A DNA stretch of 64,000 nt, from NCBI GenBank assembly GCA_016716525.1, contig JADJWE010000004.1, forward strand, positions 496,001-560,000, written 5' to 3'. A program made the position numbers and the translations under genes. This document shows, in pieces, positions 24,531 to 33,279 of the stretch. How positions within the stretch are numbered: position 1 is the first letter of the stretch; each line of letters starts with the position of its first letter. The DNA is from Candidatus Flexicrinis affinis. GTDB lineage: Bacteria; Chloroflexota; Anaerolineae; Aggregatilineales; Phototrophicaceae. The notes below the pieces were generated by a model, which was not told the DNA's origin, ran no database searches, and saw nothing but the letters and a program-made list of their open reading frames with translations.

Positions 24531-25601
24531 ATGTTTGACAATCCGTCCAATGTGACTACCGACGCCAAACAGCAGCTCATTCAGATGGTCAACGATGAGC
24601 TGGGGAACCTGAAGCGGCGAATCAACGAGATCAAGTCGCAGATCGCTACACAGCAGACGATGGTCGACCGCGAAGAGCAGCGCAATACCGACATTGCGGC
24701 TGGTCTGGTGGCCATGCGTCAAAACATCGACACGACCCCCCGTGAAGACATCCGCGACCGCTACGATTCCGCCATGGAAGCCCGCCAGCGGCTGGCGACC
24801 ATGCGCGGCCAGCTTGAGCGGTTTCAGGCTGGGTTGGAGTTGATGAACGGTCAGCTCACACTGCTGCAGACCATCGCAGGGCGCATCAGTGGGGTTGACA
24901 TTTCCGCGGAAGACCTCGACAGCGACAGCGGCGCGAAAGCGGCGGTCGTCAGCATCAAGCGCATCGTCGAAGCGCAGGAGCAGGAACGTCAGCGCCTTGC
25001 CCGTCAGATGCACGACGGCCCAGCCCAGTCGCTGACGAACTTTATCTTGCAGGCGGACATTTGCAGCCGTGAGTTCGACCGCGATCCCGAACGTGCGGCC
25101 GACGAGCTCGGCAACCTCAAGGATTCGGCCAAGTCGACCCTGAGCAAAGTGCGCGACTTTATTTTCGACCTGCGCCCGATGATGCTGGACGACCTCGGCC
25201 TGCTGCCGACGCTCAAGCGCTATACATCGCGCTTCAAGGACCGCAGCGACCTCGAGATCGAGTTTGATGTCGTGGGCGAAGAACGGCGCTTGGAAGATTA
25301 CCGCCAGATCCTGATCTTCCGCGGAATTCAGGAACTCATCGTCCACGCCCGCGACTACGCCAGCGCATCGAACGTGAAGGTGCGCATGGACATCACCGGC
25401 GACCCGATCAAGGTGCTGGTCGAGGACGATGGTCGCGGCTTCGACACGTTGGTCATGGAAGCCGGCGACGAAAGCAAGATGACCGCGCGCATGCGCGATC
25501 TCATCACCATGCGCGACAAGTTCGAGCTGGTGCGCGGCACCGTTTTGGTCCAAAGCAGCGAGGAAGGCACGCAGGTGCGTCTGGAGCTGCCTGCAGGTTA
25601 G
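24531..25601 (+). CDS. Cytoplasmic DegS-like sensor histidine kinase
   Basis: A 356-residue kinase with no membrane helix. Residues 10-140 are coiled coil, as in DegS. The HisKA_3 dimerisation box ERQRLARQMHDGPAQSL carries the phospho-acceptor His near residue 161. The HATPase domain follows, with an N-box-like QELIVHARDYASASNVKV (the usual Asn is a His) and the glycine box VLVEDDGRGFD. The partner is the response regulator just upstream. The altered N-box residue could lower ATP or magnesium binding. Confidence 0.9.
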   Translation: MFDNPSNVTTDAKQQLIQMVNDELGNLKRRINEIKSQIATQQTMVDREEQRNTDIAAGLVAMRQNIDTTPREDIRDRYDSAMEARQRLATMRGQLERFQAGLELMNGQLTLLQTIAGRISGVDISAEDLDSDSGAKAAVVSIKRIVEAQEQERQRLARQMHDGPAQSLTNFILQADICSREFDRDPERAADELGNLKDSAKSTLSKVRDFIFDLRPMMLDDLGLLPTLKRYTSRFKDRSDLEIEFDVVGEERRLEDYRQILIFRGIQELIVHARDYASASNVKVRMDITGDPIKVLVEDDGRGFDTLVMEAGDESKMTARMRDLITMRDKFELVRGTVLVQSSEEGTQVRLELPAG

Positions 25602-25621
25602 TTCTTTTGCAACACGTTTTT

Positions 25622-25650
25622 TTGGTCTTGGGGGACGGGCGCGCTATAGT
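25622..25650 (+). promoter_or_regulatory. Promoter of cpaB
   Basis: TTGGTC (25622-25627), a 17-bp spacer and TATAGT (25645-25650). The start would be near 25657, about 29 nt before the cpaB ATG. Confidence 0.6.
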
Positions 25651-25685
25651 GTAGTCGCTACGCGCCCACGTATGGGGAGGCATGG

Positions 25686-26888
25686 ATGAGCAGACGCATC
25701 ATTTTCGTTCTGGCGCTCTTGATTGTCGCAGCAGGCGCAATCGCTGCGTTCGTGATCAGCCGCCAGAACCAACCGACAACGCCGCAGGTCACGGTTGGTC
25801 CGGGCACGCCGACAGTCGTCGCGCAGCAGCCCGGCAGCACGCCGCAAGCGACAATTACGCCGATGCCCACCCCTCTGCCGACCATTGACATCGTGGTCGC
25901 GGTGCAGAAGATCAACCGCGGTCAACTCATCACCGCCGACGTTGTCGGTTACCGCACATGGCCCGAGCCGTATGCCCCGTTGAGCGCGATCACCGATATC
26001 GAATTGGTCATCGGCGCCATTTCCCGCTACGACATCGAACGTGAGTCGCCGGTCAAGACCAGCGACCTGACCGACAACCTCGCCGACCTCGGCGCTACCG
26101 GTTCCGACGCTGCGGCCGTTATTCCTGCCGGCTCGCGTATGGTCGCGCTGCCGATGGACCGCCTGACCAGCGCCGCTTATGCGCTGCAGCCCGGCGATCG
26201 TGTAGACATCATCACGTCGCTGCTGTTCCTCGACATCGACGAGGAATTCCAGTCTGCCCTGCCAAACGACATCCGCATCATCTCGGTTGAGGCGGTCGAG
26301 AACGGCGGCGTGCGCTATCAAGTGCTGGCCCCGGTCGACGGCCGTACGGACTCGCTGCCCGTGCCGCTTGGCAACGTCGGCATCTCGCAGCTTCCGGTGA
26401 TTATCGCCCCCAGCGAAGACCCGCGCCCGCGCCTCGTCACGCAGATGACCATTCAGGACGCGTTGGTCGTGAACGTTGGCGACTTCCCGCGCAATGGCCG
26501 TTTGTTCCGCGCCAGCAGCGCCGAAGCGCCTGCGGCGGCCCCCACCGCTGCGCCGGCCCCGATCGGCGGCACGAACGCGACCCCGACCCCGCTCCCGCCG
26601 CGCCCGGACATCGTCGCGATTGCCGTGTCGCCGCAGGAAGCCGTCGTTCTGGCGTACTACGTCGAGGCGAAGATCCCCATCACCTTCGCGCTGCGCCCGG
26701 CCAATGAAACCGGTATCGCCAGCGTGCGGCAGGTCGACCTCGACTACATTATGGATCAGTACCGTATCGTGCTGCCGCGTAAGCTGCCATACTCGATCGA
26801 ACCGGCCATCCGTTCGATCCGCCAGCTCGTCGCGTCGAACACCATCAGCCTACGCGACACGGTCACCACCGCACCCACGACGCCGTAA
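25686..26888 (+). CDS. cpaB: CpaB/RcpC-type Flp pilus assembly protein
   Basis: A 400-residue protein. One N-terminal helix (RRIIFVLALLIVAAGAIAAF) is followed by a Thr/Pro linker, then a SAF-like domain (IDIVVAVQKINRGQLITADV) and the RcpC/CpaB region (VIPAGSRMVALPMDRLTSAA, LQPGDRVDIITSLLF). CpaB supports export of Flp pilins; here, with no secretin gene nearby, it probably acts at the outer face of a single membrane. It is separated from cpaE by a terminator. Confidence 0.88.
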   Translation: MSRRIIFVLALLIVAAGAIAAFVISRQNQPTTPQVTVGPGTPTVVAQQPGSTPQATITPMPTPLPTIDIVVAVQKINRGQLITADVVGYRTWPEPYAPLSAITDIELVIGAISRYDIERESPVKTSDLTDNLADLGATGSDAAAVIPAGSRMVALPMDRLTSAAYALQPGDRVDIITSLLFLDIDEEFQSALPNDIRIISVEAVENGGVRYQVLAPVDGRTDSLPVPLGNVGISQLPVIIAPSEDPRPRLVTQMTIQDALVVNVGDFPRNGRLFRASSAEAPAAAPTAAPAPIGGTNATPTPLPPRPDIVAIAVSPQEAVVLAYYVEAKIPITFALRPANETGIASVRQVDLDYIMDQYRIVLPRKLPYSIEPAIRSIRQLVASNTISLRDTVTTAPTTP

Positions 26889-26912
26889 CGCACAGCGCGT
26901 CTCAGATATCTG

Positions 26913-26957
26913 CCGCCGGGTTGAGTTTGCGAATTCAACTCGGCGGTTTCTTTTTTG
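26913..26957 (+). terminator. Intrinsic terminator after cpaB
   Basis: A 12-bp stem (26913-26924 with 26935-26946, one G-U pair), followed by TTTCTTTTTT. Transcription of cpaE then needs its own promoter; TACAAT at 27015-27020 is a candidate -10 with no clear -35. Confidence 0.8.
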
Positions 26958-27068
26958 CGGTATGATTGTCGCAACTCGCCAATGTGTCTAAACTCAACAC
27001 GATCCGATTTCGGATACAATTAGGCGCAGAACCCACACTTCCGTACGCAGCAGGAGAACACCAAGCCT

Positions 27069-28403
27069 ATGAGTTCCAATGCCAAGGGCTCGGGAGAATC
27101 AAAACTGCAGCAGATCACGATTCTGCTCGTGGATGACATCCCCGAGACCCGCGAAAACATCAAGAAGCTGCTTGCGTTCGAGAGCGACATGAAGGTGGTT
27201 GGGGTTGCCAGCAACGGCCGTGAAGGGCTGGATCAGGCGCAGCTGCTCAAGCCGAACATCATCATCATGGACATCAACATGCCGGACATGGACGGCCTGC
27301 AAGCCACGTCCATGATCAACAAGAGCGTGCCGCAGTCCGCCGTGATTATGATGTCGGTCCAAGACGACGCCGACTACATGCGCCGCGCGATGCTGGCCGG
27401 CGCGCGTGACTTCCTTGCCAAGCCGGTCAACATCGACGACCTGACCAACACGATCCGCACGGTCTATAAGAACCACGAGCCGATCCGCAAGCAGTACGAG
27501 ATGTCGTCGGCTATGACGCCGGCCGATGCGGCGCGTGTGGCGGCAGCGCTCGAAACGGGCATCGGCGAACGCGCCGGTCACATCATCGTGGTGTACAGCC
27601 CGCAGGGCGGCGTCGGCATTACCACCATCGCCACCGGCCTCGCCACCAGCCTGATGAAGAAAGGCGTGCGCGTGCTGTTGGTCGACGCCGACTTGCAGTT
27701 CGGGGACGTCGCCACGTTCCTCGCCATTCAGTCGCAAATCTCGACGGTGGAGATGGCGCAGGACGCCGACGACCTCGACCCCGAGCACTTCGACAACGTC
27801 GTGGCGACTCATCCGAGCGGCCTCAAGGTGCTGATCGCGCCACAGCGGCCTGAAATGGCCGAGGAGCTGTACAAACGCCCCAACGTGGTTGCTCAGATCG
27901 TCTCTAAGGTGCGCAACAACTACGACTACATCGTGGTCGATACGTCGCACGCGCTGAATGACGTGAATCTGGCGCTGATGGATGTCGCGCACAAGATCGT
28001 GCTGGTCACCACGCCGTCGCTGCCGTCGATCAAGAACACCAAGTTCGTTCTCGACTTGTTCGACAAGCTCGAATACGACCCGCTGCGCACCATGCTGGTA
28101 CTTAATAAAGTCTACTCCGAGCGCGACCGCCGCGGTGCGACGTTGGCACGCGACCGGATCGAGCAGTTTCTGAAGCGGCCGGTCGGCGTCGAAATCCCGG
28201 TCGTCGACGAACGTATGATCATGGCCGCAATTCTCAAGGGCGTACCGGTAACACTGGCCGAGCGTGATCGCAGCAAGCCGCCGGTCAAGCAGTTGTACGA
28301 CATGGCCAAAGTTCTGGAAGATACGTTGAGCGGCGAGGGCGCGCCAGTGCTGGCCGACCTCAAGGACGAGAAGAAGAGCGGCGGCCTGTTCCGCCGAACC
28401 TAG
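27069..28403 (+). CDS. cpaE: CpaE/TadZ: receiver domain fused to ParA/MinD-like ATPase, P-loop lysine missing
   Basis: A 444-residue protein. Residues 15-135 are an intact response-regulator receiver (LLVDDIPETRENI, IIIMDINMPDMDGL, FLAKPVNI). Residues 165-430 are a MinD/ParA-like fold (VRVLLVDADLQFGDVATFL, YDYIVVDTSHALNDVNLALM). The Walker A segment reads SPQGGVGITT (about 177-186), so both the signature lysine and the P-loop lysine are replaced (Q and I). TadZ/CpaE proteins place the Tad secretion machine, usually at a pole. The intact receiver suggests phosphorylation, possibly by the DegS-like kinase 1.5 kb upstream. Confidence 0.92.
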   Translation: MSSNAKGSGESKLQQITILLVDDIPETRENIKKLLAFESDMKVVGVASNGREGLDQAQLLKPNIIIMDINMPDMDGLQATSMINKSVPQSAVIMMSVQDDADYMRRAMLAGARDFLAKPVNIDDLTNTIRTVYKNHEPIRKQYEMSSAMTPADAARVAAALETGIGERAGHIIVVYSPQGGVGITTIATGLATSLMKKGVRVLLVDADLQFGDVATFLAIQSQISTVEMAQDADDLDPEHFDNVVATHPSGLKVLIAPQRPEMAEELYKRPNVVAQIVSKVRNNYDYIVVDTSHALNDVNLALMDVAHKIVLVTTPSLPSIKNTKFVLDLFDKLEYDPLRTMLVLNKVYSERDRRGATLARDRIEQFLKRPVGVEIPVVDERMIMAAILKGVPVTLAERDRSKPPVKQLYDMAKVLEDTLSGEGAPVLADLKDEKKSGGLFRRT

Positions 28404-28474
28404 ACGCGAACCGATAGGCAGGTTCAGTTTCGAAAACGCGGAGTCCATCCGCAGAGTGGTGAGGTTTAAGCACA

Positions 28475-29890
28475 ATGTCGTTACTTGAGCGCATCAACAC
28501 TAAAGGTGGCGGCGGCACCCCTGAACAGCCCGGGCAGGGCGGGCAAGGCGGGCAAGGCGGCGGTGAAGTTCAGCGCCGTCCGGTAGTACCCCAACAGCGC
28601 CCCGGCGATCCCAACCGCGCCAAAGCGGAAGGCACGCAGGCCGACCTCAAGGTTCGCGTGCAGAACAAGCTGCTGGCCGAAATGGATCAGCTCGACAAGC
28701 AGCGCCCCAACGAGATTCGCTCTCACATCGAGGAACTGTTTAACGCCATCCTCGCCGAAGAGAGTATGGTGCTCAGCCGCAGCGAACGCCAGCGCCTGTT
28801 CGAGGCGATTGTCGCGGACATCCTCGGCTTCGGCCCCATCCAGCCGCTGCTCGCCGACGACACGATCACGGAAGTGATGGTCAACGGTCCCAAGAACGTG
28901 TTCGTGGAGCGCAAAGGCAACGTCGCACGTGCGCCGGTGGCCTTTGACGACGACGATCACGTCCTGCGTGTGATCGACCGTATCGTGGCGCCGCTTGGCC
29001 GCCGTGTCGATGAAAGCTCGCCGTACGTCGACGCGCGTCTTCCGGACGGCTCGCGCGTAAACGTCGTTATCCGTCCCCTGGCGCTGAACGGCCCGACGAT
29101 CACCATTCGTAAGTTTTCCAAACAGCCGCTGACCTATCAGGACTTGATTCGCTTCGGCTCGATGACGCCTGAGATCGCGGAATTCCTGCGCGGCAGCGTC
29201 ATCGCCGCCCTGAACGTTATCGTGAGCGGCGGTACGGGCTCAGGCAAGACGACTCTGTTGAACGTGCTCTCAGGTTTCATCCCCGGCCACGAGCGCATCA
29301 TCACGGTCGAGAACGCGGCCGAGCTTCAGCTCCAGCAGGAGCACGTCGTCACGTTGGAAAGCCGCCCGGCCAACATTGAAGGCAAGGGTGAAATCACCAT
29401 TCAGGATCTGGTCGTCAACTGCTTGCGTATGCGCCCCGACCGCATTGTCGTCGGAGAGTGCCGTTCCGGCGAAGCCCTCGACATGCTTCAGGCCATGAAC
29501 ACCGGCCACGACGGATCGCTCACCACGCTGCATGCCAACAGCCCGCGCGACAGCATCAGCCGTCTCGAGGTGATGTGCCTGATGGCCGGTATGGACCTGC
29601 CCGTGCGCGCCATCCGTGAACAGATCGCCGGCGCAGTCGACATGATCGTGCAGCAAAGCCGCATGCGTGACGGCAGCCGCAAGATCACCCAAATCTCCGA
29701 AGTACAGGGTATGGAAGGCGACATGATCACGATGTCCGACCTGTTCGAGTTCGAACAGATCGGCTTCGAGGCGGGCAAGATCATCGGCCGCATTCGCGCG
29801 ACCGGCCTACGCCCGAAGTTCATGGATCGACTGGAAGATGCCGGCATCGTGCTGCCCCCGCAGATCTTCGGCACGGGCCAGCGCCGTTAG
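28475..29890 (+). CDS. tadA: TadA/CpaF secretion ATPase of the Flp pilus
   Basis: A 471-residue hexameric secretion ATPase. It has a Gly/Gln-rich N-terminus (GQGGQGGQGG), the N-terminal domain with FGPIQPLLADDTITEVMVNG, Walker A GGTGSGKTT (about 252-260), an Asp-box-like ITVENAAELQLQQEHVV, a Walker B region RPDRIVVGECRSGEALDML, and the His box GSLTTLHANSP. It powers Tad pilus assembly with TadB and TadC. Stop 29890 is followed by a terminator-like hairpin and a composite repeat. Confidence 0.95.
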   Translation: MSLLERINTKGGGGTPEQPGQGGQGGQGGGEVQRRPVVPQQRPGDPNRAKAEGTQADLKVRVQNKLLAEMDQLDKQRPNEIRSHIEELFNAILAEESMVLSRSERQRLFEAIVADILGFGPIQPLLADDTITEVMVNGPKNVFVERKGNVARAPVAFDDDDHVLRVIDRIVAPLGRRVDESSPYVDARLPDGSRVNVVIRPLALNGPTITIRKFSKQPLTYQDLIRFGSMTPEIAEFLRGSVIAALNVIVSGGTGSGKTTLLNVLSGFIPGHERIITVENAAELQLQQEHVVTLESRPANIEGKGEITIQDLVVNCLRMRPDRIVVGECRSGEALDMLQAMNTGHDGSLTTLHANSPRDSISRLEVMCLMAGMDLPVRAIREQIAGAVDMIVQQSRMRDGSRKITQISEVQGMEGDMITMSDLFEFEQIGFEAGKIIGRIRATGLRPKFMDRLEDAGIVLPPQIFGTGQRR

Positions 29891-29925
29891 GACCGCTTCT
29901 GCGTTTCCATACATAACTTCTCAGG

Positions 29926-29951
29926 AAGGGCGGCTTGCGGGTCGCCCTTTG
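29926..29951 (+). terminator. Terminator-like hairpin after tadA
   Basis: AAGGGCGGC (29926-29934) pairs with GTCGCCCTT (29941-29949). Only a short T run follows, so termination may be weak. Confidence 0.5.
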
Positions 29952-29970
29952 TCGTCACCGGAGAGGAATT

Positions 29971-30084
29971 TGGGGCGCTGCCCCAAGCCCTGCCAGAAGG
30001 CTTACGCCCTCTGGACTCCGAAATCCGCGAATGAGGCGCGCATGCGCGCCTCATTCGCAGGTATGGGGTCAAGGGGTGCAAACC
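29971..30084 (+). repeat. Composite multi-hairpin repeat, copy 2
   Basis: The order is GGGGCGCTGCCCC (29972-29984), then CCAGAAGGC-TTAC-GCCCTCTGG as a hairpin, ACTCC, and a perfect 32-nt palindrome at 30027-30058 (15-nt arms around AT; left half GCGAATGAGGCGCGCA). GGTATGGGGTCAAGGGGTGC then follows. Copy 4 near 63353 has the same constant parts in inverted orientation but an unrelated 32-nt core. Confidence 0.85.
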
Positions 30085-30116
30085 ACTTGCAAAGCGTTTG
30101 TGAAGGAGCTTGAGCG

Positions 30117-30623
30117 ATGGATTTCGCGTATTGTGTCGAGCAGTTGACGATCAACGGGCAGACGATCGAGGCACTGTGCGCCTGCATTCCCGCCGATCAC
30201 GCCCGCTGGAAGCCGGACGTCGATCAGTGGTCGATCCTCGAAGTAATGGGGCATCTCGTCGACGAGGAGCGCGAAGACTTCCACCCGTTCATCGTGGCGA
30301 CGTTTCAGGGCCAGCCAAAAATCCCCCACGACCCGGGCATGTGGATCCTCGAGCGCGGCTACAACCAGCGCAATCTGGGCGAACTCGTGGCGCAGTTTGC
30401 GGACGAGCGGTGCAAGTCTTTGGAATGGCTTCGCACGCAAGCCGACGCCGATTGGGCGACCGCCGTTCCGTTCACGAAGTGGTTCGGCTTTCGCGCAGGC
30501 GACGTGCTGGCGTCGTGGGTCGCGCATGACCTGCTGCACATGCGCCAGTTGGTCGAACTCAAGTACGGCTATGTGGCCGTCGCACTGTCTGGCTACGACA
30601 TCCAGTATGCCGGTGACTGGTGA
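30117..30623 (+). CDS. DinB-superfamily protein
   Basis: A 168-residue, four-helix-bundle type protein. WSILEVMGHLVDEEREDFHP near residue 40 and VAHDLLHMRQLVELK near residue 140 give the spaced histidines that bind metal in DinB/YfiT-like thiol-dependent enzymes. The reaction is unknown. ATG 30117 has AAGGAG upstream. It starts the block of non-pilus genes between tadA and tadB. Confidence 0.85.
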   Translation: MDFAYCVEQLTINGQTIEALCACIPADHARWKPDVDQWSILEVMGHLVDEEREDFHPFIVATFQGQPKIPHDPGMWILERGYNQRNLGELVAQFADERCKSLEWLRTQADADWATAVPFTKWFGFRAGDVLASWVAHDLLHMRQLVELKYGYVAVALSGYDIQYAGDW

Positions 30624-30674
30624 TTTTGCGCGACATCGCGATGACGACGGTCGGCGCAGGAAAGGAGGCTCACG

Positions 30675-31151
30675 GTGGCATCACGATTGGACTATGGCGC
30701 AGCAAGTCCCGGGGCGATCAAGGCGATGTATGCCTTGCAGCGGCACGTCGATGCCTGCGGCCTCGATCCGCTTCTGATCGAACTGGTCAAGGTCCGCGCC
30801 TCGCAAATCAACGGCTGTGCATATTGCTTGGACATGCACGCGAAGGACGCGCGTGCGTTAGGTGAATCCGAACATCGGCTCTACGCGCTCAGCGCGTGGC
30901 GTGAGGCGCCTTTCTACACGGAGCGCGAACGTGCTGCGCTGGCATGGACCGAAGCGCTTACGTTGGTCGCTGAAGATCATGTTCCCGATGCCGTATATGA
31001 AGCCGTGCGTCCGCACTTCACGGATCAGGAGTTGGCCGATCTCACGCTGGCGATCGTCCTCATCAATGGATGGAATCGGTTCGCCGTGGCGTTTCGCAGC
31101 GAAGCCGGGCGGTATGTGTCGAGAAAGAAGCCGCTCATGCCGCGCGAGTAG
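30675..31151 (+). CDS. AhpD-like carboxymuconolactone decarboxylase-family protein
   Basis: A 158-residue protein. LLIELVKVRASQINGCAYCL and DMHAKDARALGES carry the CxxC and the following histidine of alkylhydroperoxidase AhpD-like proteins. YTERERAALAWTEALTL and AIVLINGWNRFAVAFR match the rest of the fold. It is probably a peroxidase or thiol redox enzyme. GTG 30675 has a good GGAGG upstream, 52 nt after the DinB-like gene. Confidence 0.9.
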   Translation: MASRLDYGAASPGAIKAMYALQRHVDACGLDPLLIELVKVRASQINGCAYCLDMHAKDARALGESEHRLYALSAWREAPFYTERERAALAWTEALTLVAEDHVPDAVYEAVRPHFTDQELADLTLAIVLINGWNRFAVAFRSEAGRYVSRKKPLMPRE

Positions 31152-31174
31152 GGACAAGCCCTGTGTTTGACGGG

Positions 31175-31816
31175 TTACCCCCGCGAGAAGACCGACAACT
31201 GCCACATCACGCCGTCGTGCTGCGCAATCTTGCGCAGGCCGTATGATTCAGCGATGGTGTCGACGGTCGCGCTGGGATGCACGAAATTGCGAAACGTCCG
31301 GCCTCTCAGCCGCCACCACAAATTCAGGAACGGGATCGCGATTTTGGCGAGCAAGATGTCGCGCGGATAGATGACACCGAGATAGCGGCGCGCCTTGGAC
31401 GCCGCCGCGTTGACGAGCGCGGTCACGTCAGGGTAGCAGCAGATCACGCGATCGAGTGTCACGATGTCCACGTCAGCCACCTGATCGGCCAGCGAGACAA
31501 AGTCGCCAAACAGGTACGTCGCATGATCGGCGTAACCGCGCCGTGTGGCCTCGTTGCGCGCGGCGCTGAGGTACGCACGTGAGGCGTCCACGCCGGTGAC
31601 GTTCGTTACGCCTGCGGCGACCAGTTCGTGTTGAATCACACCGACGCCCCCGCCGATGTCCAACAGGCTGAGTCCGGTGACACCGGCGGCTTTCAGGATA
31701 TCGAGCAGGCGCGCGGTCATCGGCGCAGGGCCGGACCGCCGGTAGTCGTCCAGATCGGCGCTGGCCGTCCCGGGATCGAAGATATCGTCAGCGTTCTCAC
31801 AATGCGGGCAGCACAT
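31175..31816 (-). CDS. Class I SAM-dependent methyltransferase with N-terminal CxxC
   Basis: A 213-residue protein. The N-terminus MCCPHCENADDIFDPGTASA may bind a metal. Motif I is LSLLDIGGGVGVIQHELVAA, then VTGVDASRAYLSAARNEA and DIVTLDRVICCYPDV. It resembles small-molecule methyltransferases found in Actinobacteria and Chloroflexota; the substrate is unknown. ATG 31816 is the start that keeps the cysteine pair; the GAGGAGG lies 12 bases upstream. A longer frame reaches 31861. Confidence 0.8.
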   Translation of the reverse strand: MCCPHCENADDIFDPGTASADLDDYRRSGPAPMTARLLDILKAAGVTGLSLLDIGGGVGVIQHELVAAGVTNVTGVDASRAYLSAARNEATRRGYADHATYLFGDFVSLADQVADVDIVTLDRVICCYPDVTALVNAAASKARRYLGVIYPRDILLAKIAIPFLNLWWRLRGRTFRNFVHPSATVDTIAESYGLRKIAQHDGVMWQLSVFSRG

Positions 31817-31894
31817 ACGCGATCGCGGCCTCCTCTGCACGATCACCGGGGCGGCCCGCAAGCGCGAACGCCGCCCCGAACCCCAACCCTTGCC

Positions 31895-33127
31895 TTACTG
31901 TGCGGCGACCCATGCCATCGTTTTGTGGGCCAGCTTGTCGAGCGCCTGAACGCTCATGAGGATGTGCTCCTCCTTGGTGTCTTCAATCTTGTTGTGCGAT
32001 ATGCCGTGCAGGCTCTGCGTAAACATCATCACGGTCGGCACGCCGGCGCGGGCGACCTCGGCGGCGTCATGCAGCGGGCCGCTTGGCAGGCGATGGGCGG
32101 TGCCGGTCACTTCGCGCACGGCCTCTTCGCAGAAGTCGAGCAGCTGCGGGTGGAACGGGATCGGGTGGATCTGCCAAAGCTTGCTCCACGTCACCTCGCA
32201 CTTTTCTTCCTCGGCGAACCGCTGGGCAGCTTCGCGCGCTTCACGCCACATCGCCGCCAGCCCGTCGGCGTCCATGTGCCGTTGGTCGAGCGTGATGTCG
32301 CACTCGGCGACGACCGACGTCACGATGCCCGGTCGCGTATCGACCCGGCCGCACGTGCACACCCCGCCATGCCGGTTGGCGATTTCGCGGATCACCAGCG
32401 CGAGTTTCGACGCTGCTGCCAACGCATCACGGCGCTTGTGCATCGGCGTTGAGCCGGAGTGGGCCGCCTGACCGGTAAAGCGGAAACTGTGCCGTTCGAC
32501 GCCAAACGTCCCCACGACGACGCCCAGCGCCTCGTCGCGGTCGAGCAGCACCGGACCTTGTTCGATGTGCAGCTCGAGGTAAGCCTTGGCATTCTTGAGC
32601 TGCTTGTGTGCGTCGAGGATGTTGTCGAGGCGGATGCCGTACTTGGCGATGGCGTCAGTGAGCAGGACGCCGTCTTTGTCCTTGAGCGCACGCAATTCGT
32701 CGGGCACCATCGTGCCGGATGCCGCGCTTGACCCGAACAGGCTGCGCCCGAAGCGCGCGCCTTCCTCGTCGGCCCAATCGACCAGACGCACCGTGACCGG
32801 CGGCTTGACGCCTGTCGCGACGATGTTGCGAATCACTTCCAGCCCGGCCAGCGTATTGAGGCATCCATCCAACCAACCGCCATTCGGCACGCTGTCGATA
32901 TGGCCGCCGATCAGCATCTCCTTGTCGGATTCGCCGCGCAAGGTCGCCCATAGGTTGCCGGCCTCATCGGTCTCGACCTCGACTGGAAGCTGCTCGAGCT
33001 TCGCTCGCAGCCACGCCCGGGCCTTTGCCCACGTCTCGGTAAACGCGACGCGCTGCGCCCCGTTCTCGTCGCCGGTCAGATTGCGCAGGTCTTTGAGTTC
33101 ATCCAATGTGCGCTGTGGATTAAGCAT
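31895..33127 (-). CDS. M20-family amidohydrolase (N-carbamoyl amino acid/allantoate type)
   Basis: A 410-residue dinuclear zinc hydrolase. LIGGHIDSVPNGGWLDG gives the first ligands, VRLVDWADEEGARFGRSLFG the Glu pair, YLELHIEQGPVL the HIEQG motif, and HSGSTPMHKRRDALAA the dimerisation-domain His. SLHGISHNKIEDTKEEHI holds the last ligand. The family cleaves N-carbamoyl amino acids, ureidoglycine or allantoate; the exact substrate is open. ATG 33127 has GAGAGAGGG upstream. It lies divergent from alkX. Confidence 0.92.
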   Translation of the reverse strand: MLNPQRTLDELKDLRNLTGDENGAQRVAFTETWAKARAWLRAKLEQLPVEVETDEAGNLWATLRGESDKEMLIGGHIDSVPNGGWLDGCLNTLAGLEVIRNIVATGVKPPVTVRLVDWADEEGARFGRSLFGSSAASGTMVPDELRALKDKDGVLLTDAIAKYGIRLDNILDAHKQLKNAKAYLELHIEQGPVLLDRDEALGVVVGTFGVERHSFRFTGQAAHSGSTPMHKRRDALAAASKLALVIREIANRHGGVCTCGRVDTRPGIVTSVVAECDITLDQRHMDADGLAAMWREAREAAQRFAEEEKCEVTWSKLWQIHPIPFHPQLLDFCEEAVREVTGTAHRLPSGPLHDAAEVARAGVPTVMMFTQSLHGISHNKIEDTKEEHILMSVQALDKLAHKTMAWVAAQ

Positions 33128-33212
33128 GAGACCCTCTCTCCCAGAGTTTCCAAACTGCTCTACGTATGAGGATAACGCACATAGTTACGCGTTAGCCATC
33201 ACAGGCGGCGGA

Positions 33213-33241
33213 TTGCGAACAAACGTTCGGTTCGATATACT
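33213..33241 (+). promoter_or_regulatory. alkX promoter overlapping a perfect CGAAC-N4-GTTCG (LexA-type) box
   Basis: TTGCGA (33213-33218), a 17-bp spacer and TATACT (33236-33241) form a near-consensus promoter. Inside it, 33216-33229 reads CGAACAAACGTTCG. This fits the Gram-positive type LexA box (CGAAC-RNRY-GTTYG). A repressor bound there would block the -35 and spacer. The gene driven encodes a DNA-crosslink glycosylase, which fits SOS control. Confidence 0.7.
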
Positions 33242-33279
33242 CGCCCGTCATCGTTCGCCATGGAGCGCGGGACCGAAAG

